Source: Mytilus trossulus (lineage: Eukaryota > Mollusca > Bivalvia > Mytilida > Mytilidae). Taken from it: DNA of 64,000 nt. The stretch's first letter is position 1. Every line of letters begins with the position of its first letter. The stretch spans positions 10,679,911-10,743,910 of the forward strand of contig NC_086376.1 in assembly GCF_036588685.1 (NCBI RefSeq), read 5' to 3'. Under the pieces are notes generated by a model, which searched no databases, was not told where the DNA came from, and saw only the letters and a program-made list of their open reading frames with translations. Positions 1-34,512 of the stretch are shown piece by piece. Both the position numbers and the translations under genes were made by a program.

Positions 1-560
1 GATGTTATGAGGGTGTGACAGTCATAGAAAATTTGATATGATGTTACCAATGTTTGACATCTATCAGAGCATGGGTATGATGTTTATGAGGGTTCGACAG
101 TTATCTGATTTTCAGTATGATGTTTTGAGGGTGTGACAGTTATAGAAACTTTGGTGTGATGTTATGAGGGTGTGAAAATCATAACTGGGTTTAATGTTTA
201 TGAGGATGTGACAGTCATAGAAACTGGGTTTAATGTTTATGAGGATGTGACAGTCATAGGAAATTTGGTTTGATGTTACCAATATGTGACAGCTAGTAGA
301 ACATGGATATGATATTTATGAGGGTGTGGCAGTTATAAAAACCTGGGTATATGATGTCATGATGATGTGACAGTCGTAGGAAATTTGGTATGGTATTACC
401 AATGTTTGACAGGTATTGGAACTTCAGTATGATGTTTTGAGGATCTGACAGTTATCCGAACGTCAGGAAGATGTTTTGAGGGTGCAACAGTTATGGGAAC
501 TTCAGTATGATGTTTTGAGGGTGTGATAGTCAGTTTGGGTTTGGAACAGTTATAGGTACT
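1..560. repeat. Diverged ~39-42 bp minisatellite
   Basis: Repeated variants of 'gatgtttatgagg' followed by 'gtgtgacagtcatag' and a short spacer recur about every 39-42 bases (for example the 'gatgtgacag' cores at 205 and 244). Copies are diverged and some are truncated. The array runs off the left edge of the window, so its full length is unknown. It lies downstream of OAT coding exon 3, inside that gene's next intron. Confidence 0.8.
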
Positions 561-1912
561 TTAGTATAACAGATATGACAGAGTGACAGATATAGGACCA
601 TTTGTATTTTTGGCTATGTAATGGATTGGGTGCAATTGAAGATGTTGGTAGTTTTGGACCAGCTTATATATATATATATATATATATCCTATTGTTATTT
701 TTCTTAATTTACATTGTTAATGTTACGAACATTTATTTTCAAAAGATAAAGAAATAATTATACTTCAGTTTCATTGTTCTTCTTTGAGAATATAAGTGTT
801 GTATTGATCATTCAACTGAAGGTGAAGGTCATAGTGCTACGTTTGAAAAAAGTGATAAGATCCCCAAAACACTTTATACTTCTGAAAGTTGGACAATTTT
901 TCATTTTATAAAATTTCATCTAAACTTGCATAAATACTGTAATCACTGAACAATTGGAGATAAGGTATACATTTTTCCACACTCATTACCTCTATCACAC
1001 GTAAATTGTATATTTATGTCATTGAATAGGCCTGGTGCATGAATATATTTGTTAGTAAACGTAAACACATGTACTCAATGAAATTAGCTGAGTGATCAAA
1101 AGTAAACTGCAAAAACTTGTATTATCATTTAAACAAATGTTTTTGTGTATTATTTGATTTAATGATTAACCTGAAGAAAAATTAACTTTTTGTTAACATC
1201 AGCGTCATCATCGCTGCCATCTTGTTTACATTGGTAACGAAAAGAAGTGTGGTCAATGTCGTCTATCAAAAATAACCAACGTCAAGATCAACTACCGGAA
1301 GTTCTATGGACCAATCATATCAACATATTCCGTAATATGCAAATCATATAAGAATTATTAGGTATTGCAAAGATAAGAATTGCCAAAGACTAAATAAAAA
1401 TTATAAATGTATTGTTTAATCAGTTTGGTAAAATCAGGTACTGACATGCATTTCTAGATATTCAAAATATCTTTTAGCATTTCTATTAATAGAAATAGTG
1501 AGTTGTGTTTGCTGGTGTGTAATTATCCATAAATCTTAAAGAAGATGATGAAATTTCCAAGCATGTACATTCTTTGTACCTAGGTTTTCCTCAACCAAGT
1601 AGTATGCTGAATATAGTAACATATTGGCAATCAAAAATTAATTCTGAGGAATTCAACATTGTTCAAGTAGAAAACCAATCCAACTTGAAATAAAAAGTTC
1701 CTGTTTAAGTTGTTATTTAAGCATTTCTAGTCCCCCCTCCCCCAACAAAAAATAAATAAATAAATAAAAATAGCTAGGCTAAATCTGATTGGAAAATGCA
1801 GACTGAACTTTTCAACAGCTTTCTAGAAAAAGTAAAATACAGGGTTTAAGATTCCGTCCGTTTAGATGCAATACATAACATGATGAGCTTAGGAAATATT
1901 TGAAGTATCTAC
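561..1912. other. OAT intron sequence, no gene seen
   Basis: AT-rich sequence with a (TA)n run at 665-687 and short A/T homopolymers. No further OAT exon could be recognised, so this is the near part of the intron after coding exon 3. Confidence 0.5.
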
Positions 1913-3950
1913 CTCAAGAGAACCTAAATCATCATATGGTACCATGCTAAATCCTGGCATGTATGGTCCAAAGCCAGAGTAGCTTGAAGGGTCTGTAGAT
2001 GATGAGATTGCAGCTAGGGTACGACCCCAGAAATTACCAGCAGCAAACACAATCTTGGCTTGGTTATCTGGAACTTTCTTCACATTATAAGCCCACTTCC
2101 TGGCTAATTTACAGGCTGTTTCTCCTCCTTCTACACCTATAATCGAAGAAATTGAAAGAATGCTTTGAAAGTCAAATACCTAAAACATTTTCCAGCTTGG
2201 GCATTTTCAACTAGGGCATACAGAACAACTATAAATATTAAACATCAGTTTAAGTTGAGTAAATTTGAATCCTCACAAATATCTTGTTTAGCCCACCACT
2301 CAGTGGTCTTGGTGTTGTTGATTGCAGTCTTTCATTAAACATCAGTTGTACATAAATCAGTCTATTGGTTGCCCTATTTGAATTGTTTTATATTGGCATG
2401 TTAGAGCCTTTCATAGTTTACTACATGGTATAGGTTTTGCTCATTGTTGAAGGCCAAATAGTTGATAAAACGTACATCATTTGTTCTCGGATTGATCTTC
2501 CTCTCATTTTTTTTTATCAATCATACCACAGTCTTTTATGTGTGTCTTAATTGAAGAATTTATGACATGTACTATAGAATGCTTCCCTTTTAAAGCATCA
2601 GTCCTAATACTGTGAACTTCTGTAGAGTACACTTCATTCCAATAGATTGCAGTTTGTCATTATTTGCTAGTACTTCACTTTGTATCAGTACAAATGTACT
2701 CAGATCTCTTATTAATATAACTGACTTAAGTTGGTACCAAACACCTTCACTTAAATTAATTTGGTTAGTTTTATTTTCATAAAATTTGGACAAAAATGTC
2801 ACAACTTTAACATTACATGTTTATATAACCATTTGATATGTTTGACAAAAATATAAAAAATTAAAAAACTTGAACCACACACTTCATCAGAAAATTGTTG
2901 GACAAATAGCAGTATGACTAACACCAATTTTGATCATTGGGAAGGTGAATATCTCCTATACAATTGCACTAAATTAAATCATTCATCTGATTTTTTTACA
3001 GAGTTATCTCCCTGTATTCTTATGTCCAACCTTAAGTGTTTTAATGTATACACATGCATTTATGTTTGTTAGAAAATGCCAGGCAACCTAGTATTATTTA
3101 CAAGTATTAAGATTTTTAAAAGTAGCAATTTACAAGATTAAATGCATATATCCCAGTATCAATTTTTTGGAAAATGTTTTCATTCTGCAGGCAAAATATG
3201 TACGTTTTATTCTTAAAGTGCAATCTCATTAAAATCCGATGTTCTGATACGCTACCCTCCACTTAGTAAACACAAACCTGTATTCATTGGAAGAACTTTA
3301 TCATATTTGAACATTTTTGTGATATATTCCTCAAATTCTCCCAACACATCATTGTAGAATGCTCTTGAAGTCAAGGTCAACTTGGATGCTTGGTCATTTA
3401 ATGCCTTGACAATCTTTGGATGACAATGTCCTTGGTTACATGCACTATATGCACTAAGGTAGTCAAAGTATCGGTTGCCTTCTACATCCCATACAAAACA
3501 ACCTGTACAAATCAAGAAAGAGCTCTCAATTACATTGATAATTTCAAAGACCTATCAATTATTGTCAATCATATTCTGCATTCTATTCAAAACCTGACAA
3601 TAGTTGATACATCCAATGTGAGCAGCTTTCACATTTTCTCCTTCTTTTCAATGACTGTAGTCTTTATCAATGTTTATGTTCAACATTGTTTTTGTTGCAC
3701 TTTAGTTTTCCTGTTGTTCTTTTGTTTTCCTCTCATTGTTAATATGTTTCCCTCGGTTATAGTTTATAATCTGGATTTGTTTTCTGTAAATCAATTTAGG
3801 ACTTTTGAGCATTAGTATACTACTGTTTTTTATTTATACCCATAATAATATAAGATAAGATAAGATATTTTATTTCCAATTATGGGCCCCAAAGGGCATA
3901 AACATTACAACATCAATAATTTTTTCATAATACAATACAAACAATGAGAT

Positions 3951-3983
<33 letters not shown>

Positions 3984-4298
3984 GGTGATCTGCGTAAGAC
4001 TCAATTAAAATGAACAATGGTTTTCCAGCAAATCAACAACAAAAGCCCTGATTTTTCTAAAAATTAAAAAAATTAAAGGGATGATAATGAATTATGAGCA
4101 CCAATACATAAACATACCTTCTCCCTTTTCCAGAGCTACTGGTAAGGGATGATAATTATGAGCACCAAACTTGTCCTCTCTTTTAAACACTTCCTCTGAC
4201 TTTTTAGTCTGTGTGGCAATTGTTCTGACACCTGATCCCTGTGCACACACCTGTCTGACTGCACATGCCAATGGCTGTCTTACTAATTTACTCAACAT
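1913..4298 (-). CDS. OAT: Ornithine aminotransferase, 5' part (coding exons 1-3)
   Basis: Mitochondrial PLP enzyme that transfers the delta-amino group of ornithine to 2-oxoglutarate, giving glutamate semialdehyde. Coding exons on the minus strand are 4298-4118 (start codon, 60 codons plus 1 base), 3502-3278 and 2136-1913. All junctions are GT-AG with matching phases (1, 1, 0). The N terminus ([10 protein letters not shown], then ...VRTIATQ) is basic and lacks acidic residues, as expected for a mitochondrial presequence. It is followed by family hallmarks: [13 protein letters not shown], a [15 protein letters not shown] block, [15 protein letters not shown] (the PLP-phosphate-binding region) and [19 protein letters not shown]. 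The Schiff-base lysine and the C-terminal half lie beyond position 1. The first in-frame ATG at 4298 was chosen as start; an acceptor-like 'gttttaag' just upstream suggests a separate 5' UTR exon. Identification is firm; only completeness is lacking. Confidence 0.95.
2345..2470 (+). repeat. Fragment of the dispersed bivalve element (family A)
   Basis: Contains 'ttttgctcattgttgaagg' in a context collinear with the flank right of the large array (58349-58510) and with the reverse complement of 33565-33700. It lies in an OAT intron. Confidence 0.5.
3848..3978 (-). mobile_element. Probable LINE 3' end with ATCTT tail
   Basis: Read on the minus strand, the sequence 'ccctttggggcccataatt' is followed by an AATAAA-type signal and then repeats of ATCTT. 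That is the usual layout of a non-LTR retrotransposon 3' terminus. A long A-run (about 3953-3978, plus strand) adjoins it. No reverse transcriptase is visible, so this is a 5'-truncated tail in an OAT intron. Family assignment is inference. Confidence 0.45.
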
Positions 4299-6127
4299 TC
4301 TTGGTTATGCTTAAAACAAAAAAAGTGTTCTCATAAGAATCACATTGCATGTAAAGACCATCAATCACATCCATTTAAAACCCTTCTACCCCATGTTTAA
4401 CATTAAAAAAAATTGTTCATGAAATGTTATGTTTTGTGAACTTTAAACCAGACTTTACATTACATTCCTGGTTTTGAAAATGATATAATCTAATTGATAT
4501 TAAACATGTATTTACTGTGCACACCACAAATTGGAAAATGAATCCTATAATCAGCAACAAAAATGTGTTATGTTGATTTTTTATTTAAAAATATACACTT
4601 GTACAAATCAAACCAGTACAAAATCAGAATCACTTTTTGGCAAAATACCCATTCCTCCCTTTCCCCCACCCCCTCCCCCCCCCCACATTTAACTACTCCT
4701 CTTTTATTCTTATGGCCACAAGTCATCACCATATCAATCACCACAAGTATTATATGATATTGTTAGTCTTTGCTAGATTTTAACAGAGACAGACAATATC
4801 ATATATATTAGTGTGGTGTTTGATATGTTTTTTTCCATGCCAATGCATAGGCAAGGATGTATAACTAATATACAATGTATGTCCTTGGCATAGGGAATAA
4901 CAAAAATTAACATGGTTAAGTTATTGCCTGTCATCTTCCTTCTTTATAAATTACCTATAAATGTTAAACTTATCACCTTATATTTTCATAGGTTACCATT
5001 TATATACCATTATTTTTTTGTATTCATACTTCATTCAAATGTGAGGTTAAAGGTTTTAAACAATAATTCAATTGTATATATCCTGACTTTGTAACTGTAT
5101 TGACATATTTATTTGACCCATTTAAAAACTTAAAATATTTTAAGCTATTATCTTTAATACCCTGTAATAATAGGATTTAATGAATAGACATGATATAGGG
5201 AAAGACTAAGAATATTTTTTTTTTAAATAAAATGGCTTTTAAATAAATTTATATGGTCATGATGGTAGTAAACAGGAACAGTGACTTTGCTACCTATCCA
5301 TTCAAATCATATTTTACACTTACAATGAAGGATGCCAAGTGTTTGCTACTCATAATTAATTTTTTTCACTTCAAAGTGAATTTCATACATTTCTTATATC
5401 ACAGACACATGTCTTGCGTGCAGTTGAAAGTGCTTTTATTGTAATGCATCGTCCTGAATATGCATGAAATATTTGCCACTGGATGTAAAGCAACCAACAA
5501 TCAATATTATAATGCAGATCTACATTCTACCCTTATATCCTTGGATATCTACATATCATATCATTGTTGATTGACTAAATGTCTGATGCTTTGTGTCCAG
5601 TGGCAAATATTACAATATTATAATTTTTGCATTAATTGATCTTGATGGAAATTTTACACATGTACAGGTGTGATTATTTACCATCTGTATCTTTATCTGG
5701 ATATATAGATATGGAACTGTGGAATATTACTGAACAGCCAACACAAACATGATCATGATGATATACAATTTATCTAATAAAAAAATATGCCAAATAAAAG
5801 CTTAATGTTAAATTATAAGTAGATGTGGTATGATTGACAATAAAATACCTATTCACCAAAGTTCACATGAAGTTCGAATCAAAGCGGTCGTTTACATATA
5901 CATACCGGTACTTTCTTGTGAGAGTGTGAAATAACAAGTAAACAAAGTCTCTGTCTGTGCTGTGGTTTTTTTTAGTATGAAATTCAAGACGATGTTTATT
6001 TTAATGACAAAGTCAAAGAAAGTGTTATTTTTCAATTTGCTAATTTGACCATATTTGTTAAACTCTCAATTATTCTACATATATATAAGAGACTCAATCG
6101 TATAAAATTACAGTGTAAATTTCTTAC
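4299..6127. other. Probable OAT first intron / 5' region
   Basis: AT-rich sequence between the OAT start codon and a strong minus-strand donor at 6127-6121. No coding exon was recognised. A short piece of exon 1 (around 4146-4167) is duplicated just inside the following intron (around 4078-4102). Confidence 0.4.
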
Positions 6128-6230
6128 CTTGAGAGTAACTTTTTCCACTACGTAACAGCTGCTGCTGATGCAATATTATTTTGTTCACTAAATGAGGTCC
6201 AATAAGGGAGGAAGCAGCTCAACTGTAAAC
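6128..6230 (-). promoter_or_regulatory. OAT: Candidate OAT 5' UTR exon and promoter area
   Basis: On the minus strand, the sequence ...CTCAAG|GTAAGAA gives a near-consensus donor whose last exonic base is 6128. It lies upstream of the OAT start codon, which itself follows an acceptor-like 'gttttaag'. A non-coding first exon here would be spliced to about 4309. The 5' end is not defined by sequence alone. Confidence 0.35.
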
Positions 6231-7520
6231 ACGTGCGGAATGGTATATTTTAAAATCCTTTATGTCATGTATGTTGTGGAATTGTTTAAATTTATATATC
6301 GATCCATACTATGTCCACTAATCAGGTCAAAACTTCCACAATCAAGTGGTAACCAGTTACGTTCAGTTCTGTTATTCAGTTCCCATGTTATATGTATTTT
6401 CCTCCATTATCATGTGGAGCACTCACCAGATTATGGCCGTGTCTAGAAACAAGTATACTATGGTATATGAGTCATGATATTAATATTATTAACCAGTTTA
6501 GTGATTTATATATGAAACTGACTCGTATTCATAAAAGCAAAACTAGTACATCAAGTTACAGACTATCAGGGCATTGAGGCATGGCCATAATGAACAAACA
6601 ATTTAAGACAATCATAAAAAAAAACCCAGCGCTATAATGAATTTACAGTTATTATCACTTCATATTCGCCGTTTTTACACATATATTTAAAACCATATAA
6701 ATGCAGCTTTTTATAATATTTATCAAATAAATTGCATTATAGATGAACAGCAGACATTTCAAAGGTGTAAAAAACAGAAATTTAGGCCAATCAGTCAAAA
6801 AATTACCTTAGAAAAAAAATCTTTGAAAATCCTGGTTTTCATTCAGGAAATTGACCGAAAATTGCTGTCCGTTTTTCGATCTTTTGCGGTTTAAATAGTG
6901 TCGTAATTTTGTTAAAGTTGAAAAATAATCATATTAGATTGTTATAAAATTGTAATTCATCGGCATATTTTCTTCCATTTCAGCCATCCTTTGAAGTGTT
7001 AATTTTTATACCTCAAAAGTGGGTCTCATTCGGGTCTAAGCGTGACGCGGGATTGCCGATTTTTTGTAAGCGTGACACGTGAAAGTCAAATTATTGTGGC
7101 GTGAAAGCGGGAAATGGGGTCTTGCGGGACCCGGGAAATGACAAAAAAATGAGAATTGCTTACGTACATAGTGTAAGCGGGATACGGGGATGTGATAATA
7201 AAATTAACGGTACTAATTTTCTTGCACCAGATTAAAACAGATAAAACATTAAGCCGGATCCAGGATCGGAACCCCCAATGAGACCCCCTCAAAATCATAA
7301 AATGACGAAATTGTGTCCCCGGCGAATATGGTCCTCCCACAATTTATTTCCAAAAAAAATAAACGGTAACTATAATTATTTGAGACCTCTGACGAACCAC
7401 GATAAGGCCGGATTTTTTGACGAATCACATTAAAATGTTCATTAATTCGACGCTAATGGTAGCCGAAAATTACCGGTTGACCGCCTGACTGTACAGCCTA
7501 CAGGGCAGTTATACTCTCAT
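6231..7520. other. Intergenic region with low-copy repeats
   Basis: No gene is recognised. From about 7015 to 7330 there is a run of sequence with recurring 'agcgtgacacg' and 'aagcgggata' words. It looks like a degenerate dispersed repeat, richer in GC than its surroundings. Confidence 0.4.
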
Positions 7521-7524
7521 AAAG

Positions 7525-7880
<356 letters not shown>

Positions 7881-8980
7881 AAGGCCAGAGGCTCCGCACT
7901 TGGGACAGGCGCACTAAGAAAATGGGGCGGGATTAAACATGTTTAAAAAAAACCCAAAATAAACTATGCAAAATGACAATGATACGTGAATTTAATAACA
8001 AAGGACTACTATAGCATTATTCATAGATATTGTTTTGGAGCGTTCCCGATGAAGGTAAATCAAGAAAAGCGCTTCGGACGCATGGAATTTATAAAGGAGA
8101 AGAGCTGAGGAACGGCAAACCAGAGGTGTAGACATGCCAATTTTGAATATTAACCAGAGATTACTCATTCAAAATGTCAATCAGACCGTCTATCCCATTG
8201 ATAATGTGAACTATTTGTATTTACACTTAGGATTTTATATATTTATTGAGTTGTATGTAAACGTCCATGTTAACCAACATTCGTATTGCCTATAACAACT
8301 TAAGTCAACAGCACCTTTAAGCCTATGTACAGTTTCTTTTTTCTTCACCAATTATGCTATTGGTTATTCTTCATTCTGAGCCTGTCCAAATCATTATCCA
8401 ACGTATAAGGAAGATTCTATAAACAAACAAAATTTTGTTCTATATTATCGGAGAGATCTAACAAAATTGGTCATCAGGCTCTTTTTAAAATGGTTTTCTC
8501 ATTTTCTGGAGAAAAGATTTGAAACATTAGTTCATAATCAAACTTGTACACGGATATCTCCAACCTAGGCTACCTCCAACCTAGGCTACCTGTGATCTGT
8601 TTGAAGGGGCAGTTTCATGTATGGTTCTGGGGTCCAGATTTTTTAAAAAGAGCAAACCAACGTGCTTAAAATGAACACAATTCCTCGTGAATTGAATGAA
8701 TTTAGTTAAGTATGACATCCAATTACACCACAACTTTTAAATGATATATGATTTACTTTTCGTATCTCATAGCTATTTTGTGTTATTGTTATATATCAGA
8801 TTCGACATGGTGGTGTAACACATATCAGGCAACCGAAATGTCTAGCTTATGCACTTTCAATATCACTTATCCCGGTTAATACACATTGGAAACTTCGTCC
8901 GTCATTTTTATTACGAGTGACTCTTGGTTGCATTGGGATTGGTCCAACATATGCATGTATAGTTGCATATATATATATAT

Positions 8981-9223
8981 GACGAGGAAAGGTAACACAT
9001 GCCCACCGTGTATACAACTCGTCTAAACATCAACCCAACAATGTTAGATCTGTAAATTTGCTTTCGCAAATTTTTGGTTCTTCCCTCGCCGGGATTCGAA
9101 CCCATGCTACTGTGATATCGTGACACCAAATCGCCTGCACTGCAGCCGTCCCGCTAGACCACACGACCACCTGGGCTTCACAAAAGTAAAGCTTTCGGTG
9201 GCCATATGTTACCTTTCCACGTC
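8981..9223 (-). mobile_element. Short TIR element carrying a tRNA-like Pol III promoter
   Basis: The ends are inverted repeats of about 27 bases: the left end begins 'gacgaggaaaggtaacacat', and the right end read in reverse begins 'gacgtggaaaggtaacatat'. Inside, on the minus strand, are an A-box-like TGGTCTAGCGGGA and a perfect B box GGTTCGAATCC about 55 bases apart, followed by a G-rich stretch. This is a tRNA-derived (SINE-like) head inside an element with inverted ends. The flanking stems do not make a normal tRNA acceptor arm, so it is not called as a tRNA gene. Confidence 0.65.
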
Positions 9224-9489
9224 AGTTTTAATCTAGCGGCGTACTACAGTACATGATATATAAGGCATGAAGATGTTGTTGTTACAGATCAGATATATAT
9301 ATATATAAAGATATGGTAAGACACTTGAGAGGCCTATACAATATGTAAAGCTCTAATTCAGCTCTAGTCTATAAAGCGTTATACTCAAGTAAATTTAACA
9401 GATACAATCAAAGATCTGCAATCAAAACACAATTCAAACGAGTAAAGAAAAACATTTCTACTAAAGACATATATAGATTTATACCGTTA

Positions 9490-9690
9490 ATTGGTTTTCC
9501 CGTTTGAATGGTTTTACACTAGTAATTTTTGGGGCCCTTTATAGCTTGTTGTTCGGTGTGAGCCAAAGCTCCGTGATGAAGGCCGTACCTTCAATATAAT
9601 ACATATAATAGTTTACTTTTATAAATTGTTAATTATTTGGATGGAGAGTTGTCTCATTGGCACTCATACCACATCTTCCTATATCTTTAT
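9490..9690 (+). repeat. Dispersed bivalve repeat, related to family A
   Basis: Ends in 'gtctcattggcactcatacc' plus 'acatcttc', nearly the same terminus as family A at about 58490-58510. The internal part ('ggggccctttatagcttg', 'agccaaagctccgtg') differs, suggesting a related subfamily. Confidence 0.6.
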
Positions 9691-10205
9691 AACATACGAC
9701 AAACGAAATGACTAGTCTAGGTCCTTGACTTGTGACAGGCACATTCAAAAGTAGTTTTTTTTGCGATCTCTCTCCTTTTTAAACTTGTTCAACAAAACGT
9801 GTAAAGAAAAGAATTTACAATAATAACCAGTGTAAGAAAAGGACAGAGACATCGACCAAGCAACAAAAACTGGTAATTATTGAACAGAGACATCGACTTA
9901 GCAAAAAGTAAAATCACAAAAATACTGAACTCAGAGGAAAATCAATTTGGAAAGTCCATAATCACATGGCAAAATCAAAAAACAAAACGCATCAAAAACG
10001 AATGGACAAGAACTGTCATATTCCTGACTTGGTACAGGCATTTTCAAATGTAGAAAATGGTGGATTAAACCTGGTTCTATAGCGCTAACCCTCTCACTTT
10101 AATAACAGTCTCATCAAATTCCGTTACATTTACATGATGCGTTAAATAAACAGTCACAATCAATAAAATAGTCAAAATATGGGAACATCAGTCATCATCG
10201 TATAA

Positions 10206-10740
10206 CAATTTAACAGGACACAACAACATCTACTATCTACGAACACATGGATTGATTTGAGTGTCTGACGTCAGAAAAATTATATGCGTCACATAAATTT
10301 GTCGTTCAATGTGCATACAATAGTTATCAAAAGTACCTGGATTATAAACAATTTTAAATTTTACATAGGCAATGAGCGCAGACAGGGTTAAAAAATCAAA
10401 AGTATGTAAGAATAAATTACAGAAATCGAACTAGTCCAAAAGTTATACATAGAATTTATGAGAATCCAAAACTTTTAAAAGGAACAATTTAACAGGACAC
10501 AAAAACCTATCCACGAACACATGGATCTACTTGAGTGTCCGACGTCAGAAAAATTATATACGTCACATAAATTTGTCGTTCAATGTGCATACAAACAATT
10601 TTAAAATTTACATAGGCAATGTACGCATACAGGGTTAAAAAATCAAAAGTATGTAAGAATAAATTACAGAAATAGACCGAGATTCAAACTAGTCCAAAAA
10701 TTATACATAGAATATATGAGAATCCATATATGAGCAACAA
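10206..10740. repeat. Two tandem copies of a ~279 bp segment
   Basis: The words 'caatttaacaggacac', 'cgtcacataaatttgtcgtt' and 'agggttaaaaaatcaaaag' occur once from 10206 and again from 10485 in the same order. The second copy lacks a short piece near 'agttatcaaaagtacctgg'. Confidence 0.8.
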
Positions 10741-10748
10741 ATTCTGAT

Positions 10749-10851
10749 AATTGTTGAACAGAGACATCGAACAAACAACAAAAACTGGTAATTGTTGAAC
10801 AGAGACATCGACCAAACAACAAATCTGATAATTGTTGAACAGAGACATCGA
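10749..10851. repeat. Three tandem copies (40-41 bp) of a transposon terminus
   Basis: The 22-base terminus beginning 'aattgttgaacagagacatc' is found at 10749, 10790 and 10830, separated by 'aacaaacaacaaaaactgg'-like spacers. Related copies occur at about 9840 and 9873. Confidence 0.85.
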
Positions 10852-11304
10852 TCATGACAGTTTTCTGTTCACTGCTCCAATCAGAGAAGTTTGTAAATTT
10901 GGCAAATGTTGATTGAGTCCTTGGGATCCTTCTAAAAAAACTATCTGTCTAAGTTTTATTTGAGAGGAGCATCAGACGGGAATCATGGCCTTGATGATAA
11001 ATTTATGGTATACCGCCATCTTGGATTGTACAATCGCAGTACAACATCAGTCTAGATATTTGCATACATTTTTTTATGCACACAAATGTGTATATTTTTT
11101 GGTTATGATTCAAAATTTATTTTCGAATAATTGAGTTTTTTGTAAAAAAAGAAGGGTTTTCACATGTCGCGACATATCTCAGAAACTATTAATGAATACT
11201 GCATAAAACTTCTCAAACAAGACGAAAGGCGTATCATGCGCTCATGGCGCAGCTGTTTATTTTATATCATTTTATACATTTGTCGATGTCTCTGTTCAAC
11301 AATT
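10830..11304. mobile_element. 475-bp non-autonomous element with 22-bp perfect TIRs
   Basis: The 22 bases at 10830-10851 are exactly inverted at 11283-11304 (the right end reads 'tcgatgtctctgttcaacaa' then 'tt'). The interior has no ORF of note. The left TIR is also the last member of a tandem run of the same terminus. Confidence 0.75.
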
Positions 11305-12456
11305 AGAAGTTTTAAGAAAAAAGATATCACTTGACTGTCATTTGACCAAGACGGTGGCTTTCTAAGTCTGTTTGACACATTACCCATTTCGATAAATTCG
11401 CAATTTCTTTTCTTGTTTAACCTGAGACTACTATATGTTATAGTAGTCTCAGGTTTAACTTAGTGGATTAAATTTAGCAAATAATTTATGGCTTCTACAA
11501 AGAAGAACTTTTAAGCATTCTTAACATCTAATAAGTAGGAACGAATACTGTCATATTCCTGACTTGGTATATAAATATTTTCTGATGAACATGGTCGGTT
11601 AAACCTTATTTTATAACTAGCTAAACCTCCCGTATCTCGGCATGAACGTTTATAGTTCCGCTATTGACAAAATTTGGTGAAAATACATAACTGGTTTTCG
11701 TGACAAAAATGGGACCCATCAGTTAAATCTGTGGAAACATACCAAACGGACAAACCCAACTGACTTGAAAAATTCATGCTCTGACCAAGACGCCAAAAGG
11801 TTTTTGTAGTCGACCTTACCAAGGAGTCCTGATCCCGAAATCCCGAAATCCCTAATTTATATATTTGTAAATCCCGACGTCCCGAAATCCGAAAAAAAAT
11901 CCCAGGTTCAGTAAAGGGTCAATCCAGAAATCCTGAGCTTAAAAGACCCGATCCCGGAGACCCGATAAAAGTCATATAGTCCCCCCTCAAGGATTTGTAT
12001 ACATAGTGACACCAGGGACTTTCTATACTAAGTATACACAAACCTTACAAACCGTATATCTAGTAAAACATAACTTCGTATCCGTTTTCATAATAAAGTA
12101 ACACGGTGAGCTTAAACCGGACTGAAGCAATACAACATTTTTTTTAGTTGATGTACCGAAAGAAAAAAAAGATTGCGCTAAAAATAACTCGGAATATTTA
12201 CGCATCTGTCCGTATTTGCTCTACACTTTTTATCTGTATTTCACAGTAAAGTGTATGAATAAATAAACTTGGACTCTCTTTAACCTTTTCGTCAAATATA
12301 GTATACATGCATCAAAAGGTTCTGTTGCATTATTTAAGTATTTCTAAATTAAAATATATGTAAACTCACAAGAAATATCTTTTAATTTTTTTTAATTTTA
12401 ATTGCGATTTTGTAAAAAGGGTGCAATAAAAATTAACACTTTAGTGAATATACCTG
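11305..12456. other. Intergenic region upstream of XYLB
   Basis: Holds a perfect short hairpin at 11419-11455 and, at about 11830-11960, a run of 'atcccgaaatccc'-like words. The XYLB promoter and 5' UTR must lie towards the right end, but no TATA or initiator could be assigned with confidence. Confidence 0.4.
11419..11455. repeat. Perfect 17-bp hairpin with 3-nt loop
   Basis: The left arm 'aacctgagactactata' (11419-11435) is followed by loop 'tgt' and the exact reverse complement (11439-11455). Such perfection is rare by chance, but a 3-nt loop is too tight for a usual microRNA precursor. Confidence 0.9.
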
Positions 12457-34281
<21,825 letters not shown>

Positions 34282-34297
34282 ATAATTACTATATATA

Positions 34298-34512
34298 TAC
34301 TGTTAATTCAGATATTATTGTGATGTTAAATTATTGCAAAAAATGTTAAGGGTTATCATGGTTATAATCGCAATAATTTAAACTGGCATTTTGAAATTTT
34401 TTATATGAATAAAACAGGATTATTATCAATATTGCCAAAATTATATTGCATTTTGTCTAAAATGACAAAATCACAATAATAAATGCATGCAATAATTTCT
34501 GAATTGATAGTA
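34298..34512. mobile_element. MITE (family E) 17 bases after the XYLB stop codon
   Basis: Ends are inverted: 'tactgttaattcaga' at left and 'tctgaattgatagta' at right. The interior ('ggttataatcgcaata', 'cattttgaaattttttatat') matches the copy at 60717-60931. It forms the start of the XYLB 3' UTR. Confidence 0.75.

Noticed and set aside
3420..3815. 131-codon plus-strand ORF
   Set aside because: Its first part is antisense to OAT exon 2 and the rest reads through T-rich sequence that resembles a dispersed repeat.
9075..9178. Functional tRNA gene on the minus strand
   Set aside because: A and B boxes are present, but the ends do not pair as a normal acceptor stem and the segment sits inside an inverted-repeat element.
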